Positions 1 to 6,407 of a DNA stretch of 11,742 nucleotides are shown in pieces (position 1 is the first letter of the stretch; every line of letters begins with the position of its first letter). The DNA is from an uncultured Oceanospirillales bacterium. GTDB taxonomy: Bacteria > Pseudomonadota > Gammaproteobacteria > Pseudomonadales > Litorivicinaceae. Location: the NCBI GenBank assembly GCA_913061245.1, contig CAJXTO010000039.1, positions 1-11,742 of the forward strand. The letters run 5' to 3'. The translations under genes and the position numbers were made by a program. The notes beneath the pieces were generated by a model that had not been told where the DNA came from, made no database searches, and saw only the letters and a program-made list of their open reading frames with translations.

Positions 1-50
1 GTGTCACAATTCTCGGTTTACCTTAACTATTTTCTTAAAGAGGGTCGGAA
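1..50 (+). promoter_or_regulatory. Upstream edge of the ilvI transcript, with ilvI ribosome binding site
   Basis: Only 50 bases precede ilvI. A good Shine-Dalgarno sequence, AAAGAGGG at 37-44, stands 6 nt before the GTG at 51 and fixes that start. No promoter or leader peptide can be recognised here. If this operon has an ilv-type attenuator, it lies to the left of the window. Confidence 0.6.
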
Positions 51-1787
51 GTGGAATTGCTTTCTGGCGGTGAAATGCTCATGCGCGCGCTGAAAGAGGA
101 AGGGGTCAAAATGATTTTTGGCTATCCTGGCGGCGCTGTTCTGCACATCTATGACGCACTGTATCAGCAAGATGCAGTTGAACACATTCTGGTACGCCAC
201 GAGCAAGCGGCAGTCCACGCGGCTGATGGTTTTGCGCGCTCGACAGGAGACGTCGGTGTTGCTTTGGTGACCTCTGGTCCTGGTGCGACAAACGCAATCA
301 CTGGTATCGCGACTGCGTACATGGATTCGATCCCTCTGGTCGTCATCTCAGGAAACGTACCGAGTCATTTGATCGGTTCTGATGCCTTCCAAGAGACAGA
401 CATGATCGGTTGCTGTCGTCCGATTGTTAAGCACTCGTTCTTGGTCCGCTCGATTGAAGAAATTCCGAGCGTGATGAAAAAAGCGTTTCATATCGCGAAG
501 ACCGGTCGTCCCGGACCTGTCGTCGTGGATGTACCAAAAGACATGACCGCGCCGACTGAAAAGCGTCCGTTTGAATATCCAGAGACGGTTAAATTGCGTT
601 CATATACACCGGCACTGAAAGGGCATGCCGGCCAGATCCGTAAAGCGCTTGATCTGTTGCTCGAAGCCAAACGTCCGGTGATTTACGCCGGTGGTGGTGT
701 AGTACTAGGTGATGCATCCGAAGAACTGACTGCGCTCGCGAAACGTCTTGGCTATCCAGTAACGAACACATTGATGGGTCTCGGCGCGTTTCCAGGATCT
801 GATGATCAGTTCATCGGTATGTTGGGTATGCATGGTTTTTACGAAGCAAACCAAGCGATGCATCAAGCAGACGTGATTTTCGCGGTTGGCGCTCGTTTTG
901 ATGATCGAGTCACCAACAATCCGAAAAAATTCTGCCCTAACGCACGTATCGTTCATATCGATATTGATCCAGCCTCGATTCAGAAGACAGTACGTCATAT
1001 CGAAGTACCATTGGTCGGCCCGGTGAAGCCTGTGTTGGCGGATATGGTTGAGATGCTGAATCAGATGGATGTTGAGCCTGACCAAGACGCTTTGAAAGGT
1101 TGGTGGGAAACGATCAACGGATGGCGTGAAAAGCATGGTCTATGGACTGGCGACCGATTCACTCGTCGCGAAAAGATCATGCCACAGGATGTAATCCGGA
1201 CGCTGTATGAAGTGACCAATGGTGACGCGTATATTTGTTCTGATGTCGGTCAGCATCAAATGTTTGCGGCGCAGTATTACAAATACGACAAGCCACGCCA
1301 GTGGATTAATTCAGGTGGTCTGGGAACCATGGGCTTCGGTTTGCCAGCAGCGATGGGAGTGCAGCTTGCGCATCCAGATAGCGCTGTCGCCGTTGTCACT
1401 GGTGAAGGCTCGATTCAAATGTGTATCGAAGAGTTGTCGACTTGTACTCAGTACAACATGCCGGTGAAGATCATTAACCTGAACAATGCAGCACTTGGCA
1501 TGGTGAAGCAGTGGCAGGATATGCAGTATGGCGGTCGCTACGCGGCTTCAACCTATGCTGATTCACTGCCTGATTTCGTGAAGCTCGCTGAAGCATACGG
1601 TCATGTCGGGATGAAGGTGACAGACCCAGCCGAGCTCAAGTCGAAAATGGAAGAATGTTTTGCGATGAAAGATCGAGTGGTCTTTATGGATATCTATGTC
1701 GATCCAGACGAGCACGTGTATCCGATGCAAATTCAAACCGGCTCGATGAAAGACATGATTTTGAGTAAAACGGAGCGTACCAAGTGA
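51..1787 (+). CDS. ilvI: Acetohydroxyacid (acetolactate) synthase, large catalytic subunit
   Basis: This ThDP-, Mg- and FAD-dependent cytoplasmic enzyme condenses two pyruvates to 2-acetolactate (Val/Leu route), or pyruvate plus 2-oxobutyrate to 2-aceto-2-hydroxybutyrate (Ile route). At 578 aa it is full length and resembles enteric IlvI from its first residues (MELLSGGEM). Visible in order are the N-terminal pyrimidine-binding domain with the expected catalytic Glu51 in the RHEQAAVHAADG stretch, the central domain (about 190-330), and the C-terminal PP-binding domain. The ThDP motif begins GEGS at 451-454 and closes with Asn478-Asn479; Glu replaces the textbook Asp of GDG. The GTG start is supported by AAAGAGGG 6 nt upstream and by alignment to the family N-terminus. 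The stop overlaps ilvH by 4 nt (GTGA), which suggests translational coupling of the two subunits. ilvB is an equally used name; ilvI is preferred because of the partner's IlvH character. Confidence 0.97.
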   Translation: MELLSGGEMLMRALKEEGVKMIFGYPGGAVLHIYDALYQQDAVEHILVRHEQAAVHAADGFARSTGDVGVALVTSGPGATNAITGIATAYMDSIPLVVISGNVPSHLIGSDAFQETDMIGCCRPIVKHSFLVRSIEEIPSVMKKAFHIAKTGRPGPVVVDVPKDMTAPTEKRPFEYPETVKLRSYTPALKGHAGQIRKALDLLLEAKRPVIYAGGGVVLGDASEELTALAKRLGYPVTNTLMGLGAFPGSDDQFIGMLGMHGFYEANQAMHQADVIFAVGARFDDRVTNNPKKFCPNARIVHIDIDPASIQKTVRHIEVPLVGPVKPVLADMVEMLNQMDVEPDQDALKGWWETINGWREKHGLWTGDRFTRREKIMPQDVIRTLYEVTNGDAYICSDVGQHQMFAAQYYKYDKPRQWINSGGLGTMGFGLPAAMGVQLAHPDSAVAVVTGEGSIQMCIEELSTCTQYNMPVKIINLNNAALGMVKQWQDMQYGGRYAASTYADSLPDFVKLAEAYGHVGMKVTDPAELKSKMEECFAMKDRVVFMDIYVDPDEHVYPMQIQTGSMKDMILSKTERTK

Positions 1788-2275
1788 GACACATAATTTC
1801 GGTTCTTATGGAAAATGAGCCTGGTGCGTTGTCTCGCGTGGTCGGACTGTTCTCGCAACGTGGTTATAACATCGAGTCATTGACTGTTGCCCCAACCGAA
1901 GATCCAACGCTTTCACGTTTAACAGTGACAACGATCGGTGAAGACGAAGTGATCGAACAGATCACTAAGCAGTTGAACAAGTTGATCGATGTTGTGAAGT
2001 TGGTCGACCTTACCGAAGGTGAGCACATCGAGCGTGAGTTGATGTTGATCAAAATTAAGGCAACCGGTGCGCAACGTGCTGAAGTGAAGCGCACATGTGA
2101 TATCTTCCGCGGTCAAATTGTTGACGTGACTCCAGCGATGTATACAGTGCAGCTCACCGGAGCGAGTGACAAATTAGACGCATTTATTGAAGCGATTGGT
2201 GCTTCTGCCATTTTAGAAGTGGTACGAAGCGGAGTCAGCGGTATCGCGCGCGGTGAACGCGTGTTGTCTGTATAA
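1784..2275 (+). CDS. ilvH: Acetohydroxyacid synthase, small regulatory subunit
   Basis: The 163-aa regulatory subunit activates IlvI and confers valine feedback inhibition. The N-terminal ACT domain (about 1-75) is very close to E. coli IlvH, with Asn11, Gly14 and Asn29 present; these positions are associated with valine binding and valine resistance in E. coli IlvH. Valine sensitivity is therefore predicted but not shown. The C-terminal half (about 85-163) carries the family segment EVKR...FRGQIVDVTP and ends SGIARGERVLSV. The GTG start sits inside the ilvI stop (GTGA overlap), with GGAG at 1772-1775, 8 nt upstream. Length matches the family (about 163 aa). Confidence 0.97.
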   Translation: MRHIISVLMENEPGALSRVVGLFSQRGYNIESLTVAPTEDPTLSRLTVTTIGEDEVIEQITKQLNKLIDVVKLVDLTEGEHIERELMLIKIKATGAQRAEVKRTCDIFRGQIVDVTPAMYTVQLTGASDKLDAFIEAIGASAILEVVRSGVSGIARGERVLSV

Positions 2276-2282
2276 GCAGACA
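2265..2282 (+). other. Small hairpin at the ilvH-ilvC junction
   Basis: TGTCTG (2265-2270) and CAGACA (2277-2282) are perfect complements around a 6-nt loop, forming a 6-bp stem that spans the ilvH stop codon. No T tract follows, so it is not an intrinsic terminator. It could be an mRNA stability or processing element in the ilvIHC transcript, or chance. Confidence 0.3.
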
Positions 2283-2306
2283 CAATTAACTAGAGGAAAA
2301 CATTTC

Positions 2307-3323
2307 ATGCAGATTTATTACGACAAAGATTGTGACCTATCGATTATCCAGTCGAAGAAAGTATCGGTAATCGGTTACGGCTCACAGGGCCACGCACAGG
2401 CGTGTAACCTGAAAGATTCAGGTGTAGACGTGACTATTGGTCTTCGTGCGGGTTCTTCTTCAGTCGCGAAAGCAGAAGCGCATGGTCTGAAAGTTCTTCC
2501 TGTGGCTGAAGCCGTTGCGCAGGCAGACCTCGTAATGATTCTGACTCCTGATGAGTTCCATGGAGATCTGTACAAGACTGAAATCGAGCCAAACATCAAA
2601 AAGGGCGCGACACTTGCGTTCTCGCATGGTTTCTCAATTCATTACAATCAGGTCGTTCCACGTGGCGACTTGGATGTCATCATGATTGCACCAAAAGCAC
2701 CTGGTCACACAGTGCGCAGTGAATACGTTCGTGGTGGTGGCGTACCTGATCTGGTCGCGATTCATCAAGACGCATCAGGAAATGCTAAAAATGTTGCGAT
2801 GTCTTACGCTTCAGGCGTTGGTGGCGGTCGCACTGGTATTATTGAAACAACATTCAAAGATGAAACCGAAACGGATTTGTTCGGTGAGCAGGCGGTACTT
2901 TGCGGCGGCTGCGTTGAGCTTGTGAAAGCAGGCTTTGAGACACTTGTTGAAGCAGGTTACGCACCAGAAATGGCGTACTTTGAGTGTTTGCACGAACTGA
3001 AACTCATTGTTGATTTGATGTATGAGGGTGGTATCGCAAACATGAACTACTCGATCTCAAACAATGCTGAGTACGGTGAGTATGTGACCGGCCCTGAGGT
3101 GATCAACGAAGAGTCGAAGTACGCGATGCGCGAAGCGTTGCGTCGTATTCAAGATGGTGAATACGCGAAGATGTTTATCACAGAAGGTCAAACAAACTAC
3201 CCATCAATGACTGCGCGTCGTCGTAACGATGCAGCACATCCAATTGAGCAGGTTGGTGCGCAGTTGCGTGCAATGATGCCTTGGATTGCAGCCAACAAGT
3301 TAGTTGATAAAGACAAGAACTAA
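2307..3323 (+). CDS. ilvC: Ketol-acid reductoisomerase, class I (short form)
   Basis: The enzyme converts 2-acetolactate or 2-aceto-2-hydroxybutyrate to the dihydroxy acid by Mg-dependent alkyl migration and NADPH reduction. The chosen ATG gives 338 aa, the usual class I length. An upstream in-frame ATG at 2253 would add 18 residues that overlap ilvH and do not fit the family; AGAGGAAAA at 2292-2300 supports 2307. The Rossmann motif is GYGSQG at 23-28. The loop after the second strand (LRAGSSS) carries Arg and Ser as in NADPH-using relatives. The C-terminal knotted helical domain has the metal ligands in KDETETDLFGEQ (expected Asp190/Glu194) and the later ECLHELKLIVDLMYEGG segment (expected Glu226/Glu230). 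The gap from ilvH is 31 nt and an intrinsic terminator follows. Confidence 0.97.
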   Translation: MQIYYDKDCDLSIIQSKKVSVIGYGSQGHAQACNLKDSGVDVTIGLRAGSSSVAKAEAHGLKVLPVAEAVAQADLVMILTPDEFHGDLYKTEIEPNIKKGATLAFSHGFSIHYNQVVPRGDLDVIMIAPKAPGHTVRSEYVRGGGVPDLVAIHQDASGNAKNVAMSYASGVGGGRTGIIETTFKDETETDLFGEQAVLCGGCVELVKAGFETLVEAGYAPEMAYFECLHELKLIVDLMYEGGIANMNYSISNNAEYGEYVTGPEVINEESKYAMREALRRIQDGEYAKMFITEGQTNYPSMTARRRNDAAHPIEQVGAQLRAMMPWIAANKLVDKDKN

Positions 3324-3329
3324 TTGAAT

Positions 3330-3351
3330 GCGGGCCTTCGGGCCCGCTTTT
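3330..3351 (+). terminator. Intrinsic terminator after ilvC
   Basis: GCGGGCC (3330-3336) pairs perfectly with GGCCCGC (3341-3347) around a TTCG tetraloop closed by C-G. TTTT follows at 3348-3351. It begins 6 nt after the ilvC stop and would end the ilvIHC transcript. It ends 1 nt before the pssA start codon, so it also occupies the place where a pssA ribosome binding site would be. Confidence 0.85.
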
Positions 3352-3352
3352 C

Positions 3353-4105
3353 ATGATGACCCAGTCTAAAGGTATCTACCTCCTCCCTAATATCCTGACC
3401 ACAGCGGCGTTGCTCGCGGGATTCTTTTCGATCATCACTGCGACCCGGGCTGTCTATCAGGGACCAGGGCTCTTTGAAACAGCTGCTATCGCGATTCTTG
3501 TATCGGGTCTTTTCGATGGGCTTGATGGCCGTGTGGCTCGTCTCACGAATACGCAAAGTGAATTTGGTGCGCAATACGATTCGCTGAGCGATGTGGTTGC
3601 CTTCGGTGTCGCACCAGCTGTTTTGGTCTTTAGTTGGTCTTTGTCAGCACTCGGTAAACTCGGCTGGGTGGCTGCGTTTATTTATGTCGCTGGAACCGCA
3701 CTTCGACTTGCGCGTTTTAACATCCAGCGCGAAATCGTTGATTCGAACTATTTCATTGGGTTGGCTTGTCCTGCTGCTGCCTATTTTCTGGCATCGGCTG
3801 TGTGGACTTTGGTTGACTCGAATATTCAAGGCGAGACAGTCGCATTGACTATGGTTGTTTTAACCGCTGTCTGCGGCCTTTTGATGGTGTCATCGATTCC
3901 TTATCCATCGTTCAAGAATTCTGATCTGAAGGCCCGTGTGCCTCTGCTTGCAATTATGGCTGCGGCCCTTATTTTTGCTTTTGTGTCTTTGGATCCGCCG
4001 CGAGTGCTCTTTTTGCTTACAGGCCTCTATCTACTGAGCGGTCCGGCACTTTGGTTTAAAGAACGCTTTGGTGGGAAACAACGTGCGCCGAAAGAAGAAA
4101 AGTAA
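3353..4105 (+). CDS. pssA: CDP-diacylglycerol--serine O-phosphatidyltransferase (phosphatidylserine synthase)
   Basis: This integral membrane enzyme makes phosphatidylserine from CDP-diacylglycerol and serine, the precursor of phosphatidylethanolamine. The complete CDP-alcohol phosphatidyltransferase signature is present: Asp55, Asp58-Gly59, Ala62-Arg63, Gly72, Asp76 and Asp80, with canonical spacing. The N-terminus KGIYLLPNILTTAALLAGF is typical of the proteobacterial membrane-type enzyme. Several hydrophobic segments follow to about residue 235, and the tail is basic. The length of 250 aa is normal. The start is ATG 3353 or the adjacent ATG 3356; in-frame sequence upstream has no ATG, GTG or TTG before a stop at 3308. 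No Shine-Dalgarno sequence is visible because a terminator hairpin occupies that position. Betaproteobacterial clusters often have psd between ilvC and pssA; it is absent here. Confidence 0.93.
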   Translation: MMTQSKGIYLLPNILTTAALLAGFFSIITATRAVYQGPGLFETAAIAILVSGLFDGLDGRVARLTNTQSEFGAQYDSLSDVVAFGVAPAVLVFSWSLSALGKLGWVAAFIYVAGTALRLARFNIQREIVDSNYFIGLACPAAAYFLASAVWTLVDSNIQGETVALTMVVLTAVCGLLMVSSIPYPSFKNSDLKARVPLLAIMAAALIFAFVSLDPPRVLFLLTGLYLLSGPALWFKERFGGKQRAPKEEK

Positions 4106-4340
4106 ACGCGGTATTATCGACGAAGATATTCCGACGGTCTCAGAGAACGAGGCGAAACGCCAAGTGATTTACGGAGGGATCGGATTTGTTGTCAGCTTTC
4201 TTCTGGTATTACTTTTTCGTCCCGGAACAGATCACTTGATCGAGATGATCATCTTGATCGGTATTGTGGCTTCAAGCACCTTCGGTGGTATGAAGTTAGC
4301 TAGCTGGGTGGAATCAAAACAATACAACCTCAAAGGATAA
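4083..4340 (+). CDS. Small two-helix membrane protein, function unknown
   Basis: I do not recognise this 85-aa protein. Its N-terminus is very basic (RRKKKSKRG), followed by an acidic stretch (IIDEDIPTVSENE) and two hydrophobic segments at about residues 29-45 and 54-75 separated by a short polar turn (RPGTDH). This predicts a helical hairpin with both ends in the cytoplasm under the positive-inside rule. The GTG at 4083 is preferred because GGGA (4073-4076) lies 6 nt upstream. TTG 4068 and GTG 4071 are in-frame alternatives that would add 5 or 4 residues without a good ribosome binding site. It overlaps the end of pssA by 23 nt and precedes the DUF1330 gene by 3 nt, so it is probably cotranscribed and coupled with pssA. 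A link to membrane lipid metabolism is only a guess from position. Confidence 0.7.
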   Translation: MRRKKKSKRGIIDEDIPTVSENEAKRQVIYGGIGFVVSFLLVLLFRPGTDHLIEMIILIGIVASSTFGGMKLASWVESKQYNLKG

Positions 4341-4343
4341 AAA

Positions 4344-4634
4344 ATGCAAAAAGGGTATTGGATTAGTTGTTATCGTGAAATTTATGACGCGGATAAGCTT
4401 GCTGCTTATGCTGAGCTCGCAAAGCCTGCGATTGAGAGTCAAGGCGGTCGCTTCCTCGTTCGCGGCCCTGCGGTTTACGCGGCTGGTTCAGGTGTGATGG
4501 AGCGGACAGTGATTGTTGAATGGCCAACGCTGAACGACGCACAGGCTGCATACGACTCGACCGCGTATCAAGCAGCACTGGATGCGTTATCGGATGGTGT
4601 GGATCGCGACTTCCGTATTGTTGAAGGTGCATGA
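4344..4634 (+). CDS. DUF1330 family protein
   Basis: A 96-aa soluble protein of the DUF1330 family, which adopts a ferredoxin-like dimeric alpha/beta-barrel fold. Family hallmarks are the start GYWISCYREIYDADKLAAYA, the central GGRFLVRGP, the VIVEWPTLNDAQAAYDS segment and the C-terminal FRIVEGA. No biochemical function is established for the family as far as I know, and no catalytic residues can be assigned. AAAGGA (4332-4337) lies 6 nt before the ATG and overlaps the preceding gene's stop region. The gene closes the pssA group: a 222-nt gap follows before leuA. Confidence 0.88.
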   Translation: MQKGYWISCYREIYDADKLAAYAELAKPAIESQGGRFLVRGPAVYAAGSGVMERTVIVEWPTLNDAQAAYDSTAYQAALDALSDGVDRDFRIVEGA

Positions 4635-4659
4635 GCTCATAGCGACGCTCAATGGGCTT

Positions 4660-4665
4660 TATAGA
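4660..4665 (+). promoter_or_regulatory. Possible -10 element of the leuL-leuA promoter
   Basis: TATAGA lies 45 nt before the leuL start codon in the only sizeable intergenic gap of the + strand genes. No convincing -35 hexamer is found 16-18 nt upstream (TCATAG at 4637-4642 is poor), so an activator or a different start site is possible. This is offered as a candidate only. Confidence 0.25.
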
Positions 4666-4710
4666 AAAAACTGACTTGCAGAATGTCACGTTCATTGGCA
4701 TTCTCAAGCC

Positions 4711-4764
4711 ATGAACACGCAATTCGCCAATAACAGTCTTCTACTTGGCCTCCGACTGCCCTGA
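4711..4764 (+). CDS. leuL: Putative leu operon leader peptide
   Basis: The 17-codon ORF reads MNTQFANNSLLLGLRLP and ends with TGA 93 nt before leuA. Five of seven consecutive codons (10-16) specify leucine, using CTT, CTA, CTT, CTC and CTG, including the usually rare CTA. A hairpin with a T tract begins at the last codons. Leu-rich leader peptides followed by a terminator before leuA are the known signature of transcription attenuation of leu operons in proteobacteria. Ribosome stalling at these codons when charged Leu-tRNA is scarce would prevent termination and turn leuA on. The weak points are the poor ribosome binding site (only AAG close to the ATG) and the stop codon lying in the terminator loop, unlike the enteric arrangement. 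The function is inferred from composition and context. Confidence 0.78.
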   Translation: MNTQFANNSLLLGLRLP

Positions 4765-4781
4765 TGGGCGGTTCAGTTTTT
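4754..4781 (+). terminator. Leader attenuator hairpin upstream of leuA
   Basis: GACTGCCC (4754-4761) pairs with GGGCGGTT (4766-4773) around a TGAT loop: 8 bp including two G-U pairs. CAG then TTTTT (4777-4781) follow. The 5' arm is formed by the last leuL codons, and the leuL stop TGA is in the loop, so a ribosome on the Leu codons or at the stop would physically cover the hairpin. It could also act as the plain terminator of the pssA-DUF1330 unit. Confidence 0.7.
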
Positions 4782-4824
4782 ATCGTATTCGATTTCTATT
4801 TGTATTCAATTTTTGTATGTATAG

Positions 4825-4850
4825 CCAAACGGCTTTAGGTCGTTGGAGAG
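4825..4850 (+). promoter_or_regulatory. leuA ribosome binding site with a possible masking stem
   Basis: GGAGAG at 4845-4850 lies 6 nt before the leuA ATG and decides that start. CCAA-A-CG (4825-4831) can pair with CGTTGG (4841-4846), 6 bp with one bulged A, covering the GG of the binding site. A competing small stem AGCC/GGCT (4823-4826 with 4831-4834) is also possible. Whether either matters is unknown. Confidence 0.45.
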
Positions 4851-4856
4851 ATTAAG

Positions 4857-6407
4857 ATGGCGAAAGATCAATTAATCATTTTTGACACGACATTACGCGA
4901 TGGCGAACAAAGCCCAGGTGCGTCAATGACTCGTGATGAGAAGGTTCGTATTGCAAAAGTCCTTGAGCGGCTTCGTGTTGATGTTATCGAGGCCGGTTTT
5001 GCTGTTGCGAGTCCTGGCGATTTTGAAGCTGTAAAAGCTGTCGCTTCAGCGATAAAAGACTCAACCGTCTGTAGCTTGTCGCGCGCGCTTGATCGCGATA
5101 TCGAGATTGCAGCAGAAGCGATTGCGCCGGCACCGCGCCGTCGAATTCACACGTTCATAGCGACTAGCCCAATCCACATGAAGCACAAACTGAAGTTGGA
5201 ACCGGAGCAGGTTATTGAACAAGCTGTTTACGCAGTAAAAAAAGCACGCCAGTACACAGACGACGTTGAGTTCTCTGCAGAAGATGCAGGTCGATCAGAC
5301 ATCGATTTCCTGGCCCGTGTGTTTGAAGCCGTCATCGATGCAGGCGCGACGACATGTAACTTCCCTGATACGGTGGGGTATAACCTTCCATTCCAGATTG
5401 AAGATACCATTCGGACGCTCTTAACCAAGATTCCGAATTCCGATAAGGCTATTTTTTCAGTCCATTGCCATAACGACTTAGGCTTGGCTGTTGCGAATTC
5501 GCTCGCTGCTGTCCGTGCAGGATGTCGGCAAATTGAGTGCACGATCAACGGACTCGGGGAACGTGCTGGTAATACCTCGCTCGAAGAGGTTGTGATGGCG
5601 GTGAAAACACGCGCGGATATCGTCGACGTTGAAACGCATATCGATACCCAGCACATTGTTCCTGCATCTCGTCTTGTCTCATCGGTCACTGGATTCCCTG
5701 TGCAGCCGAATAAGGCCATTGTTGGTGCGAACGCTTTTGCCCATGAATCAGGTATTCACCAAGACGGTGTATTGAAGCATCGTGAAACCTACGAAATCAT
5801 GCGTGCAGAAGATGTAGGTTGGAATACCAACAAAATGGTTTTAGGTAAGCACTCTGGGCGTGCTGCGTTCAAGTCACGATTAGATGAACTTGGGATCATC
5901 TTGGCAGATGATCATGCATTGAATGATGCATTTGCGCGGTTTAAAGACCTCGCTGATCGCAAGCATGAAATCTTTGACGAAGATTTGCAGGCGTTGATGA
6001 ATGCTCAAAAAATGGAAGCTGAGAGTGCCCGTTATGATCTTGCTGATTTGTCAGTGACATCAAAAATGGGAGTCGCTCCGACGGCACACTTGAAACTCCG
6101 CGTGGATGGTTCCGAGATCGATGCGTCAGCCCAAGGTGATGGGCCGGTTGACGCCGTGTATAAAGCGATCGAGTCTGTTGCCAAGTCTGGTAGTGATCTT
6201 CAATTGTATTCGGTGAATGCGATTACTACAGGGACAGATTCTCAGGGTGAAGTCACCGTGCGTCTTGAGAAATCAGGGCGGATTGTCAATGGACTTGGCG
6301 CCGATACAGATATCGTTGTGGCTTCGGCAAAAGCGTATCTGCATGCGCTCAACTTGATTGAAAAGCCGCTAGAGAAGCAACACCCTCAAAAGTCTGAGGG
6401 CATTTAA
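4857..6407 (+). CDS. leuA: 2-isopropylmalate synthase
   Basis: The enzyme condenses acetyl-CoA with 2-ketoisovalerate to 2-isopropylmalate, the committed step of leucine synthesis, drawing on the product of the ilv genes upstream. The N-terminal TIM barrel carries FDTTLRDGEQSPG with Arg14 and Asp15, metal ligands His203 and His205 in HCHNDLG, Asn239 in GERAGN, and HESGIHQDG at 296-304. The C-terminal leucine-binding regulatory domain (about 395-505) has GDGPVDAVYKAI (427-438) and a GADTDIVVASAKAYLHALN stretch from 480. Leucine feedback inhibition is therefore expected. The length of 516 aa is normal for the bacterial short form. The start is supported by GGAGAG. Its stop overlaps the next gene by 1 nt (TAATG), and a Leu-codon leader precedes it. 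Confidence 0.97.
   Translation: MAKDQLIIFDTTLRDGEQSPGASMTRDEKVRIAKVLERLRVDVIEAGFAVASPGDFEAVKAVASAIKDSTVCSLSRALDRDIEIAAEAIAPAPRRRIHTFIATSPIHMKHKLKLEPEQVIEQAVYAVKKARQYTDDVEFSAEDAGRSDIDFLARVFEAVIDAGATTCNFPDTVGYNLPFQIEDTIRTLLTKIPNSDKAIFSVHCHNDLGLAVANSLAAVRAGCRQIECTINGLGERAGNTSLEEVVMAVKTRADIVDVETHIDTQHIVPASRLVSSVTGFPVQPNKAIVGANAFAHESGIHQDGVLKHRETYEIMRAEDVGWNTNKMVLGKHSGRAAFKSRLDELGIILADDHALNDAFARFKDLADRKHEIFDEDLQALMNAQKMEAESARYDLADLSVTSKMGVAPTAHLKLRVDGSEIDASAQGDGPVDAVYKAIESVAKSGSDLQLYSVNAITTGTDSQGEVTVRLEKSGRIVNGLGADTDIVVASAKAYLHALNLIEKPLEKQHPQKSEGI

Noticed and set aside
705..1136. 143-codon antisense ORF inside ilvI
   Set aside because: It lies fully opposite a strongly conserved gene. Its His/Arg/Ile-rich product has no recognisable domain, as expected for a shadow frame.
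2253..2306. Upstream ATG giving a longer ilvC
   Set aside because: It adds 18 residues encoded within the ilvH end and the gap, with no match to the family. ATG 2307 has a ribosome binding site and gives the usual 338 aa.
4812..4826. A/T-rich stretch before leuA as a second promoter
   Set aside because: TATGTATAG resembles a -10 element, but no -35 hexamer stands at a suitable distance. The T-rich run is better explained as sequence trailing the attenuator.
5228..5719. 163-codon antisense ORF inside leuA
   Set aside because: It is opposite the conserved catalytic barrel of leuA, rich in Ser, Thr and Arg, and has no ribosome binding site or family features.
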